A stretch of DNA of 64,000 nt from Brevibacterium permense (GCF_013280495.1 NZ_JABSSX010000004.1:186001-250000); one strand, 5' to 3'. Positions 27,509-37,042 are shown, counted from the first letter of the stretch. Notes: a model not told the origin generated them from the letters alone. Program-made: numbers and translations.

Positions 27509-27865
27509 TCACGCCGTGCCGAACATGACCTTCCGGCCATCGGGGTCCTCGACCGTGACGACGACATCGTCGACCGCCACGAGCGGAGTGCCCGCGTGTC
27601 TGATCCGTTCGAGGAACTCCGCCTGATCCGGAATCCGGAAGTACAGGTGCGTGAGATTCGACCCGACTACGGGCGGGAACGCGTAGTCGGCGAACGCCTC
27701 AGCCGAGTGCAGCGCCACCTGCACTCCCCCGGCCTCGGCAGTGAAATACGTGTACTCCTCATCACCCTCGGTCGTCAGCGGCAGCCCTGCGATCTCGCGA
27801 TAGAAGGCGGCGGTCGCCTCGGCGTCGGTGCAGGTGAGGAACACCCCGCGAAACGTGGATTCCAC
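27509..27865 (-). CDS. VOC-superfamily (glyoxalase/bleomycin-resistance-like) protein
   Basis: 118 residues from the GTG at 27865, which follows GAAGGGAG by six bases; the upstream extension is non-coding. One beta-alpha-beta-beta-beta pair is recognisable: FRGVFLTCTDAEATAAFYREIAGLPL at the start and LTHLYFRIPDQAEFLERI, DDVVVTVEDPDGRKVMFG at the end. The latter is the standard closing motif of the fold. Ligand unknown. Confidence 0.8.
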   Translation of the reverse strand: MESTFRGVFLTCTDAEATAAFYREIAGLPLTTEGDEEYTYFTAEAGGVQVALHSAEAFADYAFPPVVGSNLTHLYFRIPDQAEFLERIRHAGTPLVAVDDVVVTVEDPDGRKVMFGTA

Positions 27866-28113
27866 GGCCAACTCCCTTCGCTGCGGATAGCACGGACCGT
27901 GCTCCGTGCGATTCCGGTAGCCGCAGTGTACCCGCCGAGGCGGCCGATCGTCAGTGCCCCAATGGCGAATCCGAGGCGAACAGAGAACACCCGGGACCTC
28001 CCCGAACCTGCCGACCGCAATCGTCCTTGCCAAGTGACGCACATACTCCACACATTCTTCGGGGAGTCGGCCCTGTTAGCCTGGCAGGCTGAAACCAATG
28101 AGCAGGAGTGAAT

Positions 28114-28890
28114 GTGCGAACGAAACGGTGGCTGCTGGGCCTGGCCATGTCCGTCTCCGTGGTGGCGTTGGCCGCCTGCGGAAGTCAGGGCGACGAAGCA
28201 AAGCCGAAGGAGTCCTCGGCCGCGGCCGAACAGTCCCCCGGCGCCGACTCCACTCAGGACCAACAGGGCAAACCGAACACGAAGGACATTCCGAAGGTCG
28301 TCGCCGAAGTCAACGGCGAGAAGATCCTCAAGGACGACTTCGTTCCCCTCTTCGAAACCCAGTATCAGCAGATGCAGATGCAGGCTCAGCAGTCCGGACA
28401 GCCGGTCGACGAGAAGGACCTGAAGAAACAGACGGTCGAGAACCTCGTGAGCACCGAAGTGCTCGTCCAGGAAGCCGACAAGCGCAAGATCGACGTCTCG
28501 GACAAGGACATCGACAAGGGGCTCAAGGAATCCGCGAAATCGGGACAGATGAGCGAGAAGGACTTCCTCAAGGCCATGAAGGATCAGGGCATGGATGAGG
28601 AGAACGTCCGCTCGGAGCTGAAGAACCAGCTGAAGATCGAGGGCCTCGTCGAGGACGAATACGGTGAGTTCGAGGTCAGCGGCGAAGAGATCGGACAGGC
28701 CTACGAACAAGCGAAGTCCCAGCAGGAGCAGATGGCTCAGCAGGGCGGCCAGGGCCAGCAGGAGATGCCGCCGATCGAGGACATGCGCCCCCAGCTCAAG
28801 GAACAGGTGAAGAACCAGAAGTCTCAGGAAGCAACGCAGAAGTACGCGAAGAAGCTGCGCAAGCAGGCCGACGTCACGATCCACCTCTGA
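28114..28890 (+). CDS. Lipoprotein with a SurA N-terminal-like chaperone domain
   Basis: 258 residues. Signal MRTKRWLLGLAMSVSVVALAACG with lipobox LAAC (Cys22). A short Ser/Ala/Glu-rich spacer follows, then VAEVNGEKILKDDFVPLFETQ, the start of a SurA-N domain, and a long charged helix-rich region (KQTVENLVSTEVLVQEADKRKIDVSD). No parvulin isomerase domain follows, so a chaperone or stabiliser of exported proteins is the likely role. The GTG at 28114 is five bases after AGGAG; a GTG six bases earlier overlaps that site. It stands alone, 205 bp before the MFS gene. Confidence 0.78.
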   Translation: MRTKRWLLGLAMSVSVVALAACGSQGDEAKPKESSAAAEQSPGADSTQDQQGKPNTKDIPKVVAEVNGEKILKDDFVPLFETQYQQMQMQAQQSGQPVDEKDLKKQTVENLVSTEVLVQEADKRKIDVSDKDIDKGLKESAKSGQMSEKDFLKAMKDQGMDEENVRSELKNQLKIEGLVEDEYGEFEVSGEEIGQAYEQAKSQQEQMAQQGGQGQQEMPPIEDMRPQLKEQVKNQKSQEATQKYAKKLRKQADVTIHL

Positions 28891-29094
28891 GGCCCGAGAG
28901 CCACGGACGACATCCCACTTGGCAAGAAATTGCCGCCTTTTCTCAAGAAAATGCTGAGTGTTCCTCGCATTTCTCTTGTGTGGAACTTACTCTGAGGTGG
29001 ACTCTCCGGTCGGTCAACTGACCACCGGCCGCACCTGCCGTCCGCTGACCGGTGTCGACGGTGACACGAGTTCCACTGCAGAAAAGGACTTCCC

Positions 29095-30464
29095 GTGGCT
29101 TCCATACTCACGCGCTCGGCGATCGTCGCGCCGAAGAACTTCAACCGGTGGCTGATCCCACCGGCCGCTCTGGCCATCCACCTGTGCATCGGCCAGGTCT
29201 ACGCATTCAGCGTCTTCAAGATCCCCTTCATGTCGCACTTCGACGCCGGTGAGGTCTCGATCGGCTGGATCTTCTCGATCGCGATCCTCATGCTCGGCAT
29301 CTCCTCGGCCGTCTTCGGCCCCTGGGTGGAGAAGAACGGCCCCCCGCCTCCATGGTCGCGGCCGGAACCTGCTGGGTCATCGGCTTCTTCATCGCCTCGC
29401 TCGGCATCATGACCGGTCAGCTGTGGCTGGTCTACCTCGGCTACGGAGTCATCGGCGGAATCGGTCTGGGCATCGGCTACATCTCCCCAGTCTCGACCCT
29501 GATGAAGTGGTTCCCGGATCGTCCGGGCCTGGCTACGGGGCTGGCCATCATGGGCTTCGGCGGAGGTGCCCTCATCGCCAGCCCGATGTCGAACCAGCTC
29601 ATGGCCCTCTTCGGCGGCGGCTCCGATCCGGAACACCTCGTCGCCGGTCTGACCCCGACCTTCGTCACCCTCGGCATCGTCTATGCCGTCGTCATCGCCG
29701 CCGGGGCCTTCGTCATCCGCGTCCCCCACCCCGAATGGACCCCGAAGGGCTTCGACCCCTCGAAGGTCAAGGCGAAGCCGATGCAGACGAAGGGCAACGT
29801 CTCGGTCCGCAATGCCATCCGCACACCTCAGTTCTGGCTGCTGTGGGTCGTCCTGTTCCTCAACGTCACCGCGGGCATCGGCATCCTCGAGAACGCCGCC
29901 CCGATGATCCAGTCCTACTTCGGCATCACCGCGGCCGCAGCGGCCGGCTTCGTCGGTCTGCTCTCGATCGGCAATATGGGCGGCCGATTCATCTGGTCGA
30001 CGACCTCGGACTACCTGGGTCGGAAGAACAACTACATGATGTACCTCGGCGTCGGAGCGATCCTCTACCTCGTCGTCGCCCTCTTCGGCGGCGGCTCGAT
30101 ATTCCTCTTCGTGCTCGCCACCCTCATCATCATCTCCTTCTACGGCGGCGGGTTCGCCACGATCCCCGCCTACCTCAAGGACCTCTTCGGCGTCTACCAG
30201 GTCGGAGCCATCCACGGTGCCCTGCTCACCGCCTGGTCGGCGGCCGGTGTGGCCGGTCCGCTCATCGTCAACTCCGTCGTCGAGGCCGGCGAGGCGGCAG
30301 GCAAGGAAGGCCCCGAGCTCTACACTCCGGGAATGTTCATCATGGTCGGCGCCCTGGTCATCGGCTTCATCGCCAATGTGCTCGTCCGTCCGGTCAGCGA
30401 AAAATACTTCGAACGCGAAGAGGACGTCGCCGCCAAGCAGGCCGCCGCCCTCGAAGAGAACTGA
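29095..30464 (+). pseudogene. OFA-family MFS transporter interrupted by a frameshift
   Basis: The first frame (29095 on, GTG after AAAAGGA) gives FNRWLIPPAALAIHLCIGQVYAFSVFKIPF and AVFGPWVEKNGP, the N-terminus of an oxalate/formate-antiporter-type MFS. At a run of six C's around 29340-29345 the frame shifts. The rest continues in another frame from ASMVAAGTCWVIGFFIASLG to 30464 (GLGIGYISPVSTLMKWFPDRPGLATGLAIMGFGGGAL and so on). One missing base explains it: relatives read NGPRxxM where this reads NGPPPPW. It is either a genuine inactivating deletion or an error in a C homopolymer. The small partner gene follows. Confidence 0.8.
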
Positions 30465-30479
30465 AGGAAGGGTCAGATC

Positions 30480-30650
30480 ATGAACGATTCCACCCCCGTA
30501 GCCCACGTCCCCGACTCCGGATCGCCGCAGTCCCCCGTCGGCGGCGCTTACAAAGCCGTCGGCTCCGTCCTCACCGTCGTCGTGGTCGGCGGCCTCCTCT
30601 GGGGCCTGTCCCTGACCGTGGTCAAGGCCGTCGCGATCTTCACCGGCTGA
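30480..30650 (+). CDS. Small single-pass membrane protein, probable MFS-transporter small subunit
   Basis: 56 residues, MNDSTPVAHVPDSG, with one hydrophobic helix (VGSVLTVVVVGGLLWGLSLTVVKAVAIFTG) closing the chain. It starts 15 bp after the MFS stop with GGAAGG upstream. Actinobacteria and others often have a short one-helix protein ending in a similar VxKxxxLF pattern behind OFA-type MFS genes, annotated as a transporter small subunit; I assign it by position and pattern. Confidence 0.65.
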   Translation: MNDSTPVAHVPDSGSPQSPVGGAYKAVGSVLTVVVVGGLLWGLSLTVVKAVAIFTG

Positions 30651-30731
30651 GACTCCCTCAGACAGGATCCCCGCCGAGGCGGTTCCCCACCCTCACTTCG
30701 CCGAGGCGGTCCTGACGTAGCCGACACCCCA

Positions 30732-30772
30732 CCGATTCCCGCGGAGCTTAAGTTCAGCTCCGCGGGAATCGG
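30732..30772. terminator. Long perfect hairpin after the MFS/small-subunit genes
   Basis: Seventeen-base-pair perfect stem, CCGATTCCCGCGGAGCT (30732-30748) with its complement (30756-30772), and a 7-nt loop TAAGTTC. It lies 82 bp after the small-subunit stop and 146 bp before the next start. There is no U-tract, but the position between two same-strand units suits a terminator. Two copies of GCCGAGGCGG lie in the 80 bp just upstream. Confidence 0.6.
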
Positions 30773-30917
30773 CGCATTCATGCCCGGGCTCGGCCCTCCC
30801 AGCTCCCGCCTGACAAAGTCGAAGCCTCGCTCCAGCTGCGCCACAGCCTGGCCACAGTGGCCAGGTGCTGAATGGGAGTCATCACGCACTCCCACTCAGC
30901 AGAGAAAGGCACAGACC

Positions 30918-32279
30918 ATGAACGAGAACAGGCGCACGAGGTCCGGACACACCGGCCACAGCCACCCTCGGCGCCGCCTGGCAATGGCGGTCACCGCCGC
31001 AGCAGCGGCATTGGCACTGACCGTCGGCACGGCCGCGAGCCTGCCGGCCGCCGCGACGTCCCACGCCTCGACCATCGCGACCTCCCAGTCCGCGATCCCC
31101 TTCACCGGACAGCCGGCAGATCCCGGACAGGGCAATGGCGGTCAGGACGGCTCCAACGGCATCACCCCGGGCAACGGCACCGCGCCCGGCGGGAATGCAC
31201 AGTCGCCGGACACCGTCCGGGGTTCCGACGGCTCGAGTCAGCAAGACTCGTCGCCTGCCAGCACCGAGGAATCCACGGGAGTCGTCCTCATCGACACCCA
31301 GCTCGGCTATGAGAACGCCGAGGCGGCCGGCACCGGCATCGTGCTGAGCAAGGACGGTCTCGTGCTGACGAACAACCACGTCATCGCTGATTCGACGAAG
31401 ATCTCCGTCACCGTAGCCACCACCGGTAAGACCTACGAGGCCTCTGTCGTCGGCTCCGATTCGACGGAGGACGTCGCCGTACTCCAGCTCAAGGGCGCCT
31501 CGGACCTGCAGCCGGCCGCGGTCGATGACGACTCGGTCACGGTCGGTGACGACGTCACCGCCGTCGGAAACTCCGAGGGACAGGGACAGCTGCAGGCCGC
31601 CGACGGCACGGTCACCGACCTCGGCGCCTCCGTCACCACCACCGCTCAGGGCTCTGAGGATTCGGAGACGCTGAACAATATGATCCAGGTCCAGGCCGAT
31701 ATCGTCTCGGGCGATTCGGGTGGGGCCCTGCTCGATGACGAAGGCGAGGTCGTCGGCATGAATACCGCGGCCTCGTCGGGATCGGCCACCGTCACCGGCT
31801 TCGCCATCCCGATCGAGTCGGCGCTGTCCACGGCCGAGTCGATCATCGACGGCGAGCAGACGAGCACGAACACGCTCGGCTATCCGGCGTTCCTCGGCAT
31901 CGGGGTCCAACAGGATTCGCAGTCGGGTCAGGGCCAGTCGGGCCAGGGCAGCCAGTCGATCCAGCCGGGAGACGGCAGTTCGAACGGACAGTCGGGCCAA
32001 GCCGGCCAGTCAGGTCAGTCAAGCCAGTCGGGCTCGTCGTCGCAGGCCGCAGGAGCAGTCGTCGCCGGAGTCTATGAGGACACCCCCGCCGCCGAGGCGG
32101 GACTGACCGCCGGAGACACGATCACACGGATGGGCTCGACCCAGATCACCGACGGCACCGCACTGTCGGAGGCCATCTCCGAGCACAAGCCCGGTGACAC
32201 CGTGTCGCTGAGTTGGACGGACACCGACGGTCAGACCCACAGCGCGAAAGTGACTCTGACCGAGGGGCCCGCGGCCTGA
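30918..32279 (+). CDS. Secreted HtrA/DegP-like serine protease with PDZ domain
   Basis: 453 residues from MNENRRTRSGHTGH, AGAAAGG eight bases upstream. Basic N-terminus plus hydrophobic stretch (LAMAVTAAAAALALTVGTAA) is a signal peptide. A disordered Gly/Ser/Gln region runs to about residue 120. The S1C protease domain has the triad His154 (TNNHVIADS), Asp185 (DSTEDVAVLQ) and Ser267 (VSGDSGGALLDD). A second low-complexity linker of QSGQ repeats (about 340-380) leads to a PDZ domain (DTPAAEAGLTAGDTITRMGSTQITDGTAL). It would act on misfolded proteins at the cell surface. Unlike many actinobacterial HtrAs it has no separate membrane anchor beyond the signal. Confidence 0.87.
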   Translation: MNENRRTRSGHTGHSHPRRRLAMAVTAAAAALALTVGTAASLPAAATSHASTIATSQSAIPFTGQPADPGQGNGGQDGSNGITPGNGTAPGGNAQSPDTVRGSDGSSQQDSSPASTEESTGVVLIDTQLGYENAEAAGTGIVLSKDGLVLTNNHVIADSTKISVTVATTGKTYEASVVGSDSTEDVAVLQLKGASDLQPAAVDDDSVTVGDDVTAVGNSEGQGQLQAADGTVTDLGASVTTTAQGSEDSETLNNMIQVQADIVSGDSGGALLDDEGEVVGMNTAASSGSATVTGFAIPIESALSTAESIIDGEQTSTNTLGYPAFLGIGVQQDSQSGQGQSGQGSQSIQPGDGSSNGQSGQAGQSGQSSQSGSSSQAAGAVVAGVYEDTPAAEAGLTAGDTITRMGSTQITDGTALSEAISEHKPGDTVSLSWTDTDGQTHSAKVTLTEGPAA

Positions 32280-32324
32280 GCCGGAGATTGCCCAACCACC
32301 CCGGGCGAGACGTAAGATCGGGCC

Positions 32325-33095
32325 ATGCCCGGACACGAAGACGCCTCGCCCGCGGAGGGGGCGGCCCAGACCCAGCAGAATCACGGACGCGTCGACTGGC
32401 CGACGATTCTGCGCAATATCGCTCTCGCCGTCGTCGTTCTGGCGGGAGTGTGGGCGGTCTTCAACGTTCGCCTGCCCTCGGTCGATGTGCTGCAGGCCGA
32501 TATCGCGGCCGCCGGTTTCTGGGGCTTCGCCGTCTTCGTCCTCATCTACATGGCCGTCGCCGCCACTCCGATCCCCGTGACGATCATGGCCACCGCCGGA
32601 GGGCTCATCTACGGGTTGCCGTTCGGCACCATTCTGTCGATGGTCGGAGTCGTCGCAGGCTGCTGGATCGGCTACTGGATCGCCCGCGCCCTCGGCCGGG
32701 ACACCGTGCTGCGACTGCTCGGCTCCCATGCCGAGACGATCGAATCCAAGCTCACCGGCGGCGGCTTCTACGCAGTTTGCGCCCTGCGCCTCATGCCCGG
32801 GTTCCCGTATTGGCCGGTCAACTACGGCAGCGGAGCGCTGGGCATCGACAACCGTACGTTCCTCAGCGCCACCGTCATCTCGTCCCTGCCAGGTCAGCTC
32901 TCCCTCGTGGCCGTCGGCGCCTTCATCGGGGAACCGAATGTGCTCAACGGCATCGCAGTGGGCATCTCCTGGGCACTGGTCATCGCGTTGACGATCATCA
33001 CGATGCGCCGATGGAAGAGCTCGCGGGATGCCGAGAAAACGAAGAACGGGTCGACGGAGAGCCCCGACGATGAGAACCACCGTCGGGCACTGTGA
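32325..33095 (+). CDS. VTT-domain (TVP38/TMEM64, SNARE-associated) membrane protein
   Basis: 256 residues. After a hydrophilic 30-residue N-terminus come several membrane segments with the VTT core: AATPIPVTIMATAGGLIYGLPFGTILSMVGVVAGCWIGYWIARALGRD and RLMPGFPYWPVNYGSGALGIDNRTFLSATVISSLPGQLSLVAVGAFIG. Members are proposed lipid scramblases or transporters. There is no ribosome-binding site; TAAGAT (32313-32318) lies six bases before the ATG, so the mRNA is probably leaderless. Confidence 0.83.
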   Translation: MPGHEDASPAEGAAQTQQNHGRVDWPTILRNIALAVVVLAGVWAVFNVRLPSVDVLQADIAAAGFWGFAVFVLIYMAVAATPIPVTIMATAGGLIYGLPFGTILSMVGVVAGCWIGYWIARALGRDTVLRLLGSHAETIESKLTGGGFYAVCALRLMPGFPYWPVNYGSGALGIDNRTFLSATVISSLPGQLSLVAVGAFIGEPNVLNGIAVGISWALVIALTIITMRRWKSSRDAEKTKNGSTESPDDENHRRAL

Positions 33096-33136
33096 ACCGG
33101 CGACGCAGTGACCCAGCGACGCACTGAACGAGCGGC

Positions 33137-33913
33137 TCAGCCGAAGTTCGGCTTTCGACGCTCCTGGAACGCCGTGAACCCTTCGGCGTAGTCCGGGGTC
33201 TGCCGGGCCGATTCCTGCAGGGCCGCCTCTTGGGCGAGCACCTCGGCGAGGTTCGGGCGCTCATCGGCGAGTTTCTGCACGAAGCCCTTCTCCATCGCGA
33301 AGGCCTCGGCCGGTCCGGTGACGATCTTCTCGAGCTTCGATTCGACGAAGTCGGACAGTTCCGCGGCTGGGACCGCACGGGAGACGATCCCGGTGGCGGC
33401 CGCCTCGGCGCCGGTCATGAAATCACCGGTGACGATGAGGTCCATCGTCCGGTGATAGCCGACCCGGTCGAGGAACACGTGGTGAGCGCCGGAATCGAGC
33501 ATCGCGCCGATCGCGGCGAACGGGGACCCGAACTTCGCATCATCAGCGGCGAAGATGATGTCCGCGGCCGCGGCGACTCCGTACCCGAGCCCGAGCGCGG
33601 CCCCTTGGACCTGGGCGATCACCGGGATCGGCAGCGCGCGGATCGCCTGGAACACGGGGGCGAAGATCTCTGCGAGGAACGCGTGGGCGTCATCGGTCTC
33701 GACGTCGACGTTCGCAATATCGCGACCGGAGCAGAAGACCTTGCCCTCCCCGCGGATGACGAGCACGCGCACGTTGGGGACCGCCTCGGCGACCTTGGCC
33801 ACGGCGGCCGCGATATCGCGGAGGTTGTCCGCGTCGAGGGCGTTGCGGGACTCGGGTCCGTCGAGGACGAGTTCGGCGATCGGGCCGCGGTTCTTCAGCT
33901 GGATCTCGGTCAT
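33137..33913 (-). CDS. paaG: Enoyl-CoA hydratase/isomerase, PaaG-like
   Basis: 258 residues from MTEIQLKNRGPIAELVLDGP. Crotonase fold: NALDADNLRDIAAAV, GEGKVFCSGRDIANV (oxyanion hole), QVQGAALGLGYGVAAAADI (second oxyanion glycine) and AIGAMLDSGAHHVFLDRVG, with Asp rather than Glu at the usual acid-base site, as in PaaG-type isomerases. PaaG turns the 1,2-epoxide of phenylacetyl-CoA into the oxepin. It is the last gene of the long minus-strand paa unit. Which of the two crotonases is PaaG and which PaaF is inferred from this residue pattern. Confidence 0.78.
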   Translation of the reverse strand: MTEIQLKNRGPIAELVLDGPESRNALDADNLRDIAAAVAKVAEAVPNVRVLVIRGEGKVFCSGRDIANVDVETDDAHAFLAEIFAPVFQAIRALPIPVIAQVQGAALGLGYGVAAAADIIFAADDAKFGSPFAAIGAMLDSGAHHVFLDRVGYHRTMDLIVTGDFMTGAEAAATGIVSRAVPAAELSDFVESKLEKIVTGPAEAFAMEKGFVQKLADERPNLAEVLAQEAALQESARQTPDYAEGFTAFQERRKPNFG

Positions 33914-33986
33914 GGATGCTCCTTTGCGTGTCCTTGCAGTTGCTGCGCCTGAGGTGGCGGACGCAGTCGCCCCCGTCACCAGGGTG

Positions 33987-34859
33987 TCACCAGGTGTAGA
34001 AACCCTGTCCGGTCTTGCGGCCGAGTTCACCGGCGGCGACCTTGTCCTTGAGGATCTGCGGGGGTGTGAAACGCTCGCCGATCTCAGCGGCGAGGTGCTC
34101 GGCGATGCCGAGGCGCACATCGAGGCCGACGATGTCCGTCGTTGTCAGCGGCCCGGCCGGATGCCGGTAGCCCAGGGTCATGGCCCGGTCGATGTCCTCG
34201 GCACTGGCAACACCGTCCTCGACCATCCGCATCGCTTCCAAAGCAAGAGCCACGCCGAGGCGGGAGGAGGCGAATCCGGGCGAGTCCTTCACCGTGATCG
34301 CCGTCTTCCCCAGTCCGGTCACCCATTCCTTGGCAACATCGACGAGCTTCGCGTCGGTGTGGGTGCCGACGACGACCTCGACGAGTTCGGACACGGGCAC
34401 CGGGTTGAAGAAGTGCAGCCCGATGAGCGCCTGCGGTCGCGGCAGGGCAGCGGCAAGCTCATCGATGGACAGCGCCGAGGTGTTCGTGCCGATGGATGCT
34501 GCAGGAGCATGCTTCGCAATGGTCGCGAGCACTTCCTGCTTGAGTTCGACGATCTCGGGCACGGCTTCGACGACGAGGAGGGCCTCGTCGAGCAGGGTCG
34601 GGTCACGGTCGACGACGACGGTGCCGGGCACCTCTATGCCCTTCGACTGCGACTTCTCGATCGAGGCGTCGATGCGCTCCCGGGCCGCCGCCACGGTCTC
34701 ATCGGTGTTCTCGACGACGATGACGCGGGCGCCGGCAGTGGCGAAGGCATGCGCGATTCCGGCACCCATCCGCCCGCCGCCGTAGACGCCGACGACATCA
34801 GGGACACGTGCGGTGGTGGGGGCCGCCTCGGTGGGGGTGTCTGTGTTGGGCTCGCTCAT
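33987..34859 (-). CDS. paaH: 3-Hydroxyacyl-CoA dehydrogenase, PaaH
   Basis: 290 residues. NAD-binding motif GVYGGGRMGAGIAHAFATAGARVIVVE after an 18-residue Thr/Pro/Ala-rich leader. The dimerisation domain has NTSALSIDELAAALPRPQALIGLHFFNPVPVSELVEVV (catalytic His in HFFNP) and DSPGFASSRLGVALALEAMRMVEDGVAS. It oxidises 3-hydroxyadipyl-CoA to 3-oxoadipyl-CoA. The ATG overlaps the PaaF stop (ATGA), 73 bp before paaG. Confidence 0.87.
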   Translation of the reverse strand: MSEPNTDTPTEAAPTTARVPDVVGVYGGGRMGAGIAHAFATAGARVIVVENTDETVAAARERIDASIEKSQSKGIEVPGTVVVDRDPTLLDEALLVVEAVPEIVELKQEVLATIAKHAPAASIGTNTSALSIDELAAALPRPQALIGLHFFNPVPVSELVEVVVGTHTDAKLVDVAKEWVTGLGKTAITVKDSPGFASSRLGVALALEAMRMVEDGVASAEDIDRAMTLGYRHPAGPLTTTDIVGLDVRLGIAEHLAAEIGERFTPPQILKDKVAAGELGRKTGQGFYTW

Positions 34860-35764
34860 GCGTTGTCGCCCTCTCCTCGGTTTCGCGGCTCGCTCTGCTG
34901 GTCGATCGCTTCGGTCGCCACGGCTTCGGCGCGTGCACGCTCGTCCGCTTCCTGCTCGGCTGCCTTCTTCGCCTTCTTGGCCTCGCGCTTGGACAGGAAC
35001 GCGTCCATGCGGGCGAACTTCTCCTCGGTTTCGAACAGCACGGCCTGGGCCACATCGTCGATGAGCGGATGTGCCTCACGCGGGGCATGGAACGCCGATT
35101 TGCTCAGCCGCACGGCCAGGGGTGCGAAGCTCGCAATCCGATCCGCCAGTGCCTGACCGGCCAGTTCGAGGTCCTCGGGATCGACGACGTCATTGAGCAG
35201 ACCGATCGCCTTCGCTTCGTCGGCCTGCAGGGTCCGTCCGGCGAGCAGGATCTCCTTGGCGCGGGGTTCGCCGACGAGTTCGCGCAGACGCCAGGCGGCT
35301 CCGGCGGCGGCGAGGATGCCCAGACCGGTCTCCGGGTTGCCGATCTTCGTCGACGGGGTGCCGATGCGGAAATCCGCGGCGAAGGCGAGCTCGGCCCCGC
35401 CGCCGAGGGCGAATCCCTCGATCAGTGCGATGACCGGCATCGGCAGCGCCTGGATGCGGGAGAAGATCTTCGAGTTGATCCCGGCCAGGGCATCATCACG
35501 ACGACGATTGCGCAGCTGCGAGATATCGGCACCGGCCGCGAAGACACCGGAGGTGCCGGTGAGGATCGCAACCTTCGGTTCGGCCTCGAGTTCGGCACAC
35601 ACGGCATGAAGGGCATCGACCATCGACTGGTCGATGGCATTGCGGACCTTGGGTCGGTTGAGCCGGATGATCGTGCGATCGGAATGGCGTTCGATGAGCA
35701 GCGGGGAGGCGGAATCGTTCACACCGGAACCGCTGGGTGCACCGGCTGCCGCACCGTCGTTCAT
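34856..35764 (-). CDS. paaF: Enoyl-CoA hydratase, PaaF-like
   Basis: 302 residues from the ATG at 35764 (MNDGAAAGAPSGSG); the crotonase domain proper begins near residue 20 (LLIERHSDRTIIRLNRPKVRNAID). Oxyanion-hole stretches GVFAAGADISQL and IEGFALGGGAELAFAADF, then IGNPETGLGILAAAGAAWRL with the conserved Glu of hydratases. An unusual charged C-terminal tail of about 45 residues (KREAKKAKKAAEQEADERARAE...) follows. It hydrates 2,3-dehydroadipyl-CoA. The start is uncertain: the first 20 residues are low-complexity and a GTG lies 14 codons downstream. Confidence 0.8.
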   Translation of the reverse strand: MNDGAAAGAPSGSGVNDSASPLLIERHSDRTIIRLNRPKVRNAIDQSMVDALHAVCAELEAEPKVAILTGTSGVFAAGADISQLRNRRRDDALAGINSKIFSRIQALPMPVIALIEGFALGGGAELAFAADFRIGTPSTKIGNPETGLGILAAAGAAWRLRELVGEPRAKEILLAGRTLQADEAKAIGLLNDVVDPEDLELAGQALADRIASFAPLAVRLSKSAFHAPREAHPLIDDVAQAVLFETEEKFARMDAFLSKREAKKAKKAAEQEADERARAEAVATEAIDQQSEPRNRGEGDNA

Positions 35765-35787
35765 ACCCCCGGCGGGGCCGCCGGCGC

Positions 35788-36951
35788 TCACACGCGCTCC
35801 AGCAGCAGTGCCGAACCCTGACCGACGCCCACGCACATGGTCGCCAGTCCCTTCTTCGCCCCGGCCTGTTCCAGCCGGTTGAGCAGGGTCAGGGTGATGC
35901 GGGTGCCCGAGCAGCCCAGTGGGTGGCCGAGCGCAATCGCTCCGCCGAATGCGTTGACGGTCTCCGGGTCGAGGCCGAGGTCGCCCATGCAGGCCAGCGA
36001 CTGGGAGGCAAAGGCCTCATTGAGTTCGACAGCTTCGAGTTCGCCGACCTTCCACCCGGTGCGCTTGAGCACCTTCCGGGTCGCGGGGACGGGGCCGATG
36101 CCCATGATCTCCGGGGACACACCGGCATTGGCACCGGCGACGACGCGGGCACGCGGGCTGAGCCCGTGCTTGTTCGCATAGTCCTCGGACACGAGCACGA
36201 CGACGGCGGCGCCGTCGTTGAGCGAGGAGGAGTTTCCGGCGGTGATGACTCCGCCGGGTCCGTGGATGGGGCGCAGCTTGCCGAGCTTCTCCAACGTCGA
36301 ATCGCGCGGACCCTCATCTGCGGCGACTTCGCCGATGGGCAGGATCTCCGGGTCGAAGCTGCCGGCGTTCTGCGCGGCGAGCGCCTTCTGATGCGACTGA
36401 TAGGCGAATTCGTCGAGGGCCTCACGGCTCAGCTGCCACTTCTCAGCGACGCGTTCTGCCGTCTGCGGCATCGACAGGGTCGTGTCCTCACCGAAGGCGG
36501 GGTTCGTGAACCGCCAGCCGATCGAGGTGTCCCAGGTCCGGCCCGGCTTCGACCAGGCGCGCGAGGGCTTCTCGCTCACCCACGGGGCTCGAGTCATCGA
36601 TTCGACTCCGCCGGCCACGACCACATCGGCGTCTCCCGCGGCGATCATCGCCCGTGCCGTCGTGATCGCGGTCATCCCCGAGGCGCACAGACGGTTGACG
36701 GTGAACCCGGGCACGGATTCGGGCAGTCCGGCCAGGAGCACGGCCATGCGCGCGATGTTCCGGTTGTCCTCACCGGCCTGGTTCGCCGAGCCGAGGATGA
36801 CCTCGTCGATATCGGTCGGGTCGATGCCCGCCCGTTCGACGACGGTCTTCATCGTGGTCGCCACGAGGTCGTCGGGCCGCTGGTCGGCCAGTGCACCCCC
36901 GTAGCGTCCGATGGGGGTGCGCAGTCCGTCCAGAATGAATGCCTCGGGCAT
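35788..36951 (-). CDS. paaJ: 3-Oxoadipyl-CoA/acetyl-CoA thiolase, PaaJ-like
   Basis: 387 residues. Thiolase catalytic parts: Cys in VNRLCASGMTAITTA, GGVESMTRAPW, NEAFASQSLACM, and the C-terminal GGAIALGHPLGCSGTRI with the His and second Cys. It splits 3-oxoadipyl-CoA into succinyl-CoA and acetyl-CoA, the last step of phenylacetate breakdown. It lies 23 bp upstream of paaF and 91 bp after paaE. It could also serve other beta-oxidation, but the location makes paaJ most likely. Confidence 0.87.
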   Translation of the reverse strand: MPEAFILDGLRTPIGRYGGALADQRPDDLVATTMKTVVERAGIDPTDIDEVILGSANQAGEDNRNIARMAVLLAGLPESVPGFTVNRLCASGMTAITTARAMIAAGDADVVVAGGVESMTRAPWVSEKPSRAWSKPGRTWDTSIGWRFTNPAFGEDTTLSMPQTAERVAEKWQLSREALDEFAYQSHQKALAAQNAGSFDPEILPIGEVAADEGPRDSTLEKLGKLRPIHGPGGVITAGNSSSLNDGAAVVVLVSEDYANKHGLSPRARVVAGANAGVSPEIMGIGPVPATRKVLKRTGWKVGELEAVELNEAFASQSLACMGDLGLDPETVNAFGGAIALGHPLGCSGTRITLTLLNRLEQAGAKKGLATMCVGVGQGSALLLERV

Positions 36952-37042
36952 GGGTCTCCTCGCTGAAGAGTTCGGGTAGGTGACATGGTACGGGCTTGCA
37001 CCCGTTGGTGTGCGGGCCCGCGCCCGCTGGGGTTCGGGACGC

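Noticed and set aside
29338-29352. Programmed frameshift in the OFA-type transporter
   Set aside because: There is no slippery heptamer with a downstream pseudoknot that I can see, and the family does not use recoding; a base loss in the C run is simpler.
30780-30917. N-terminal extension of the HtrA-like protease to 30780
   Set aside because: The signal peptide and ribosome-binding site place the start at 30918; the extension would bury the signal peptide behind 46 residues.
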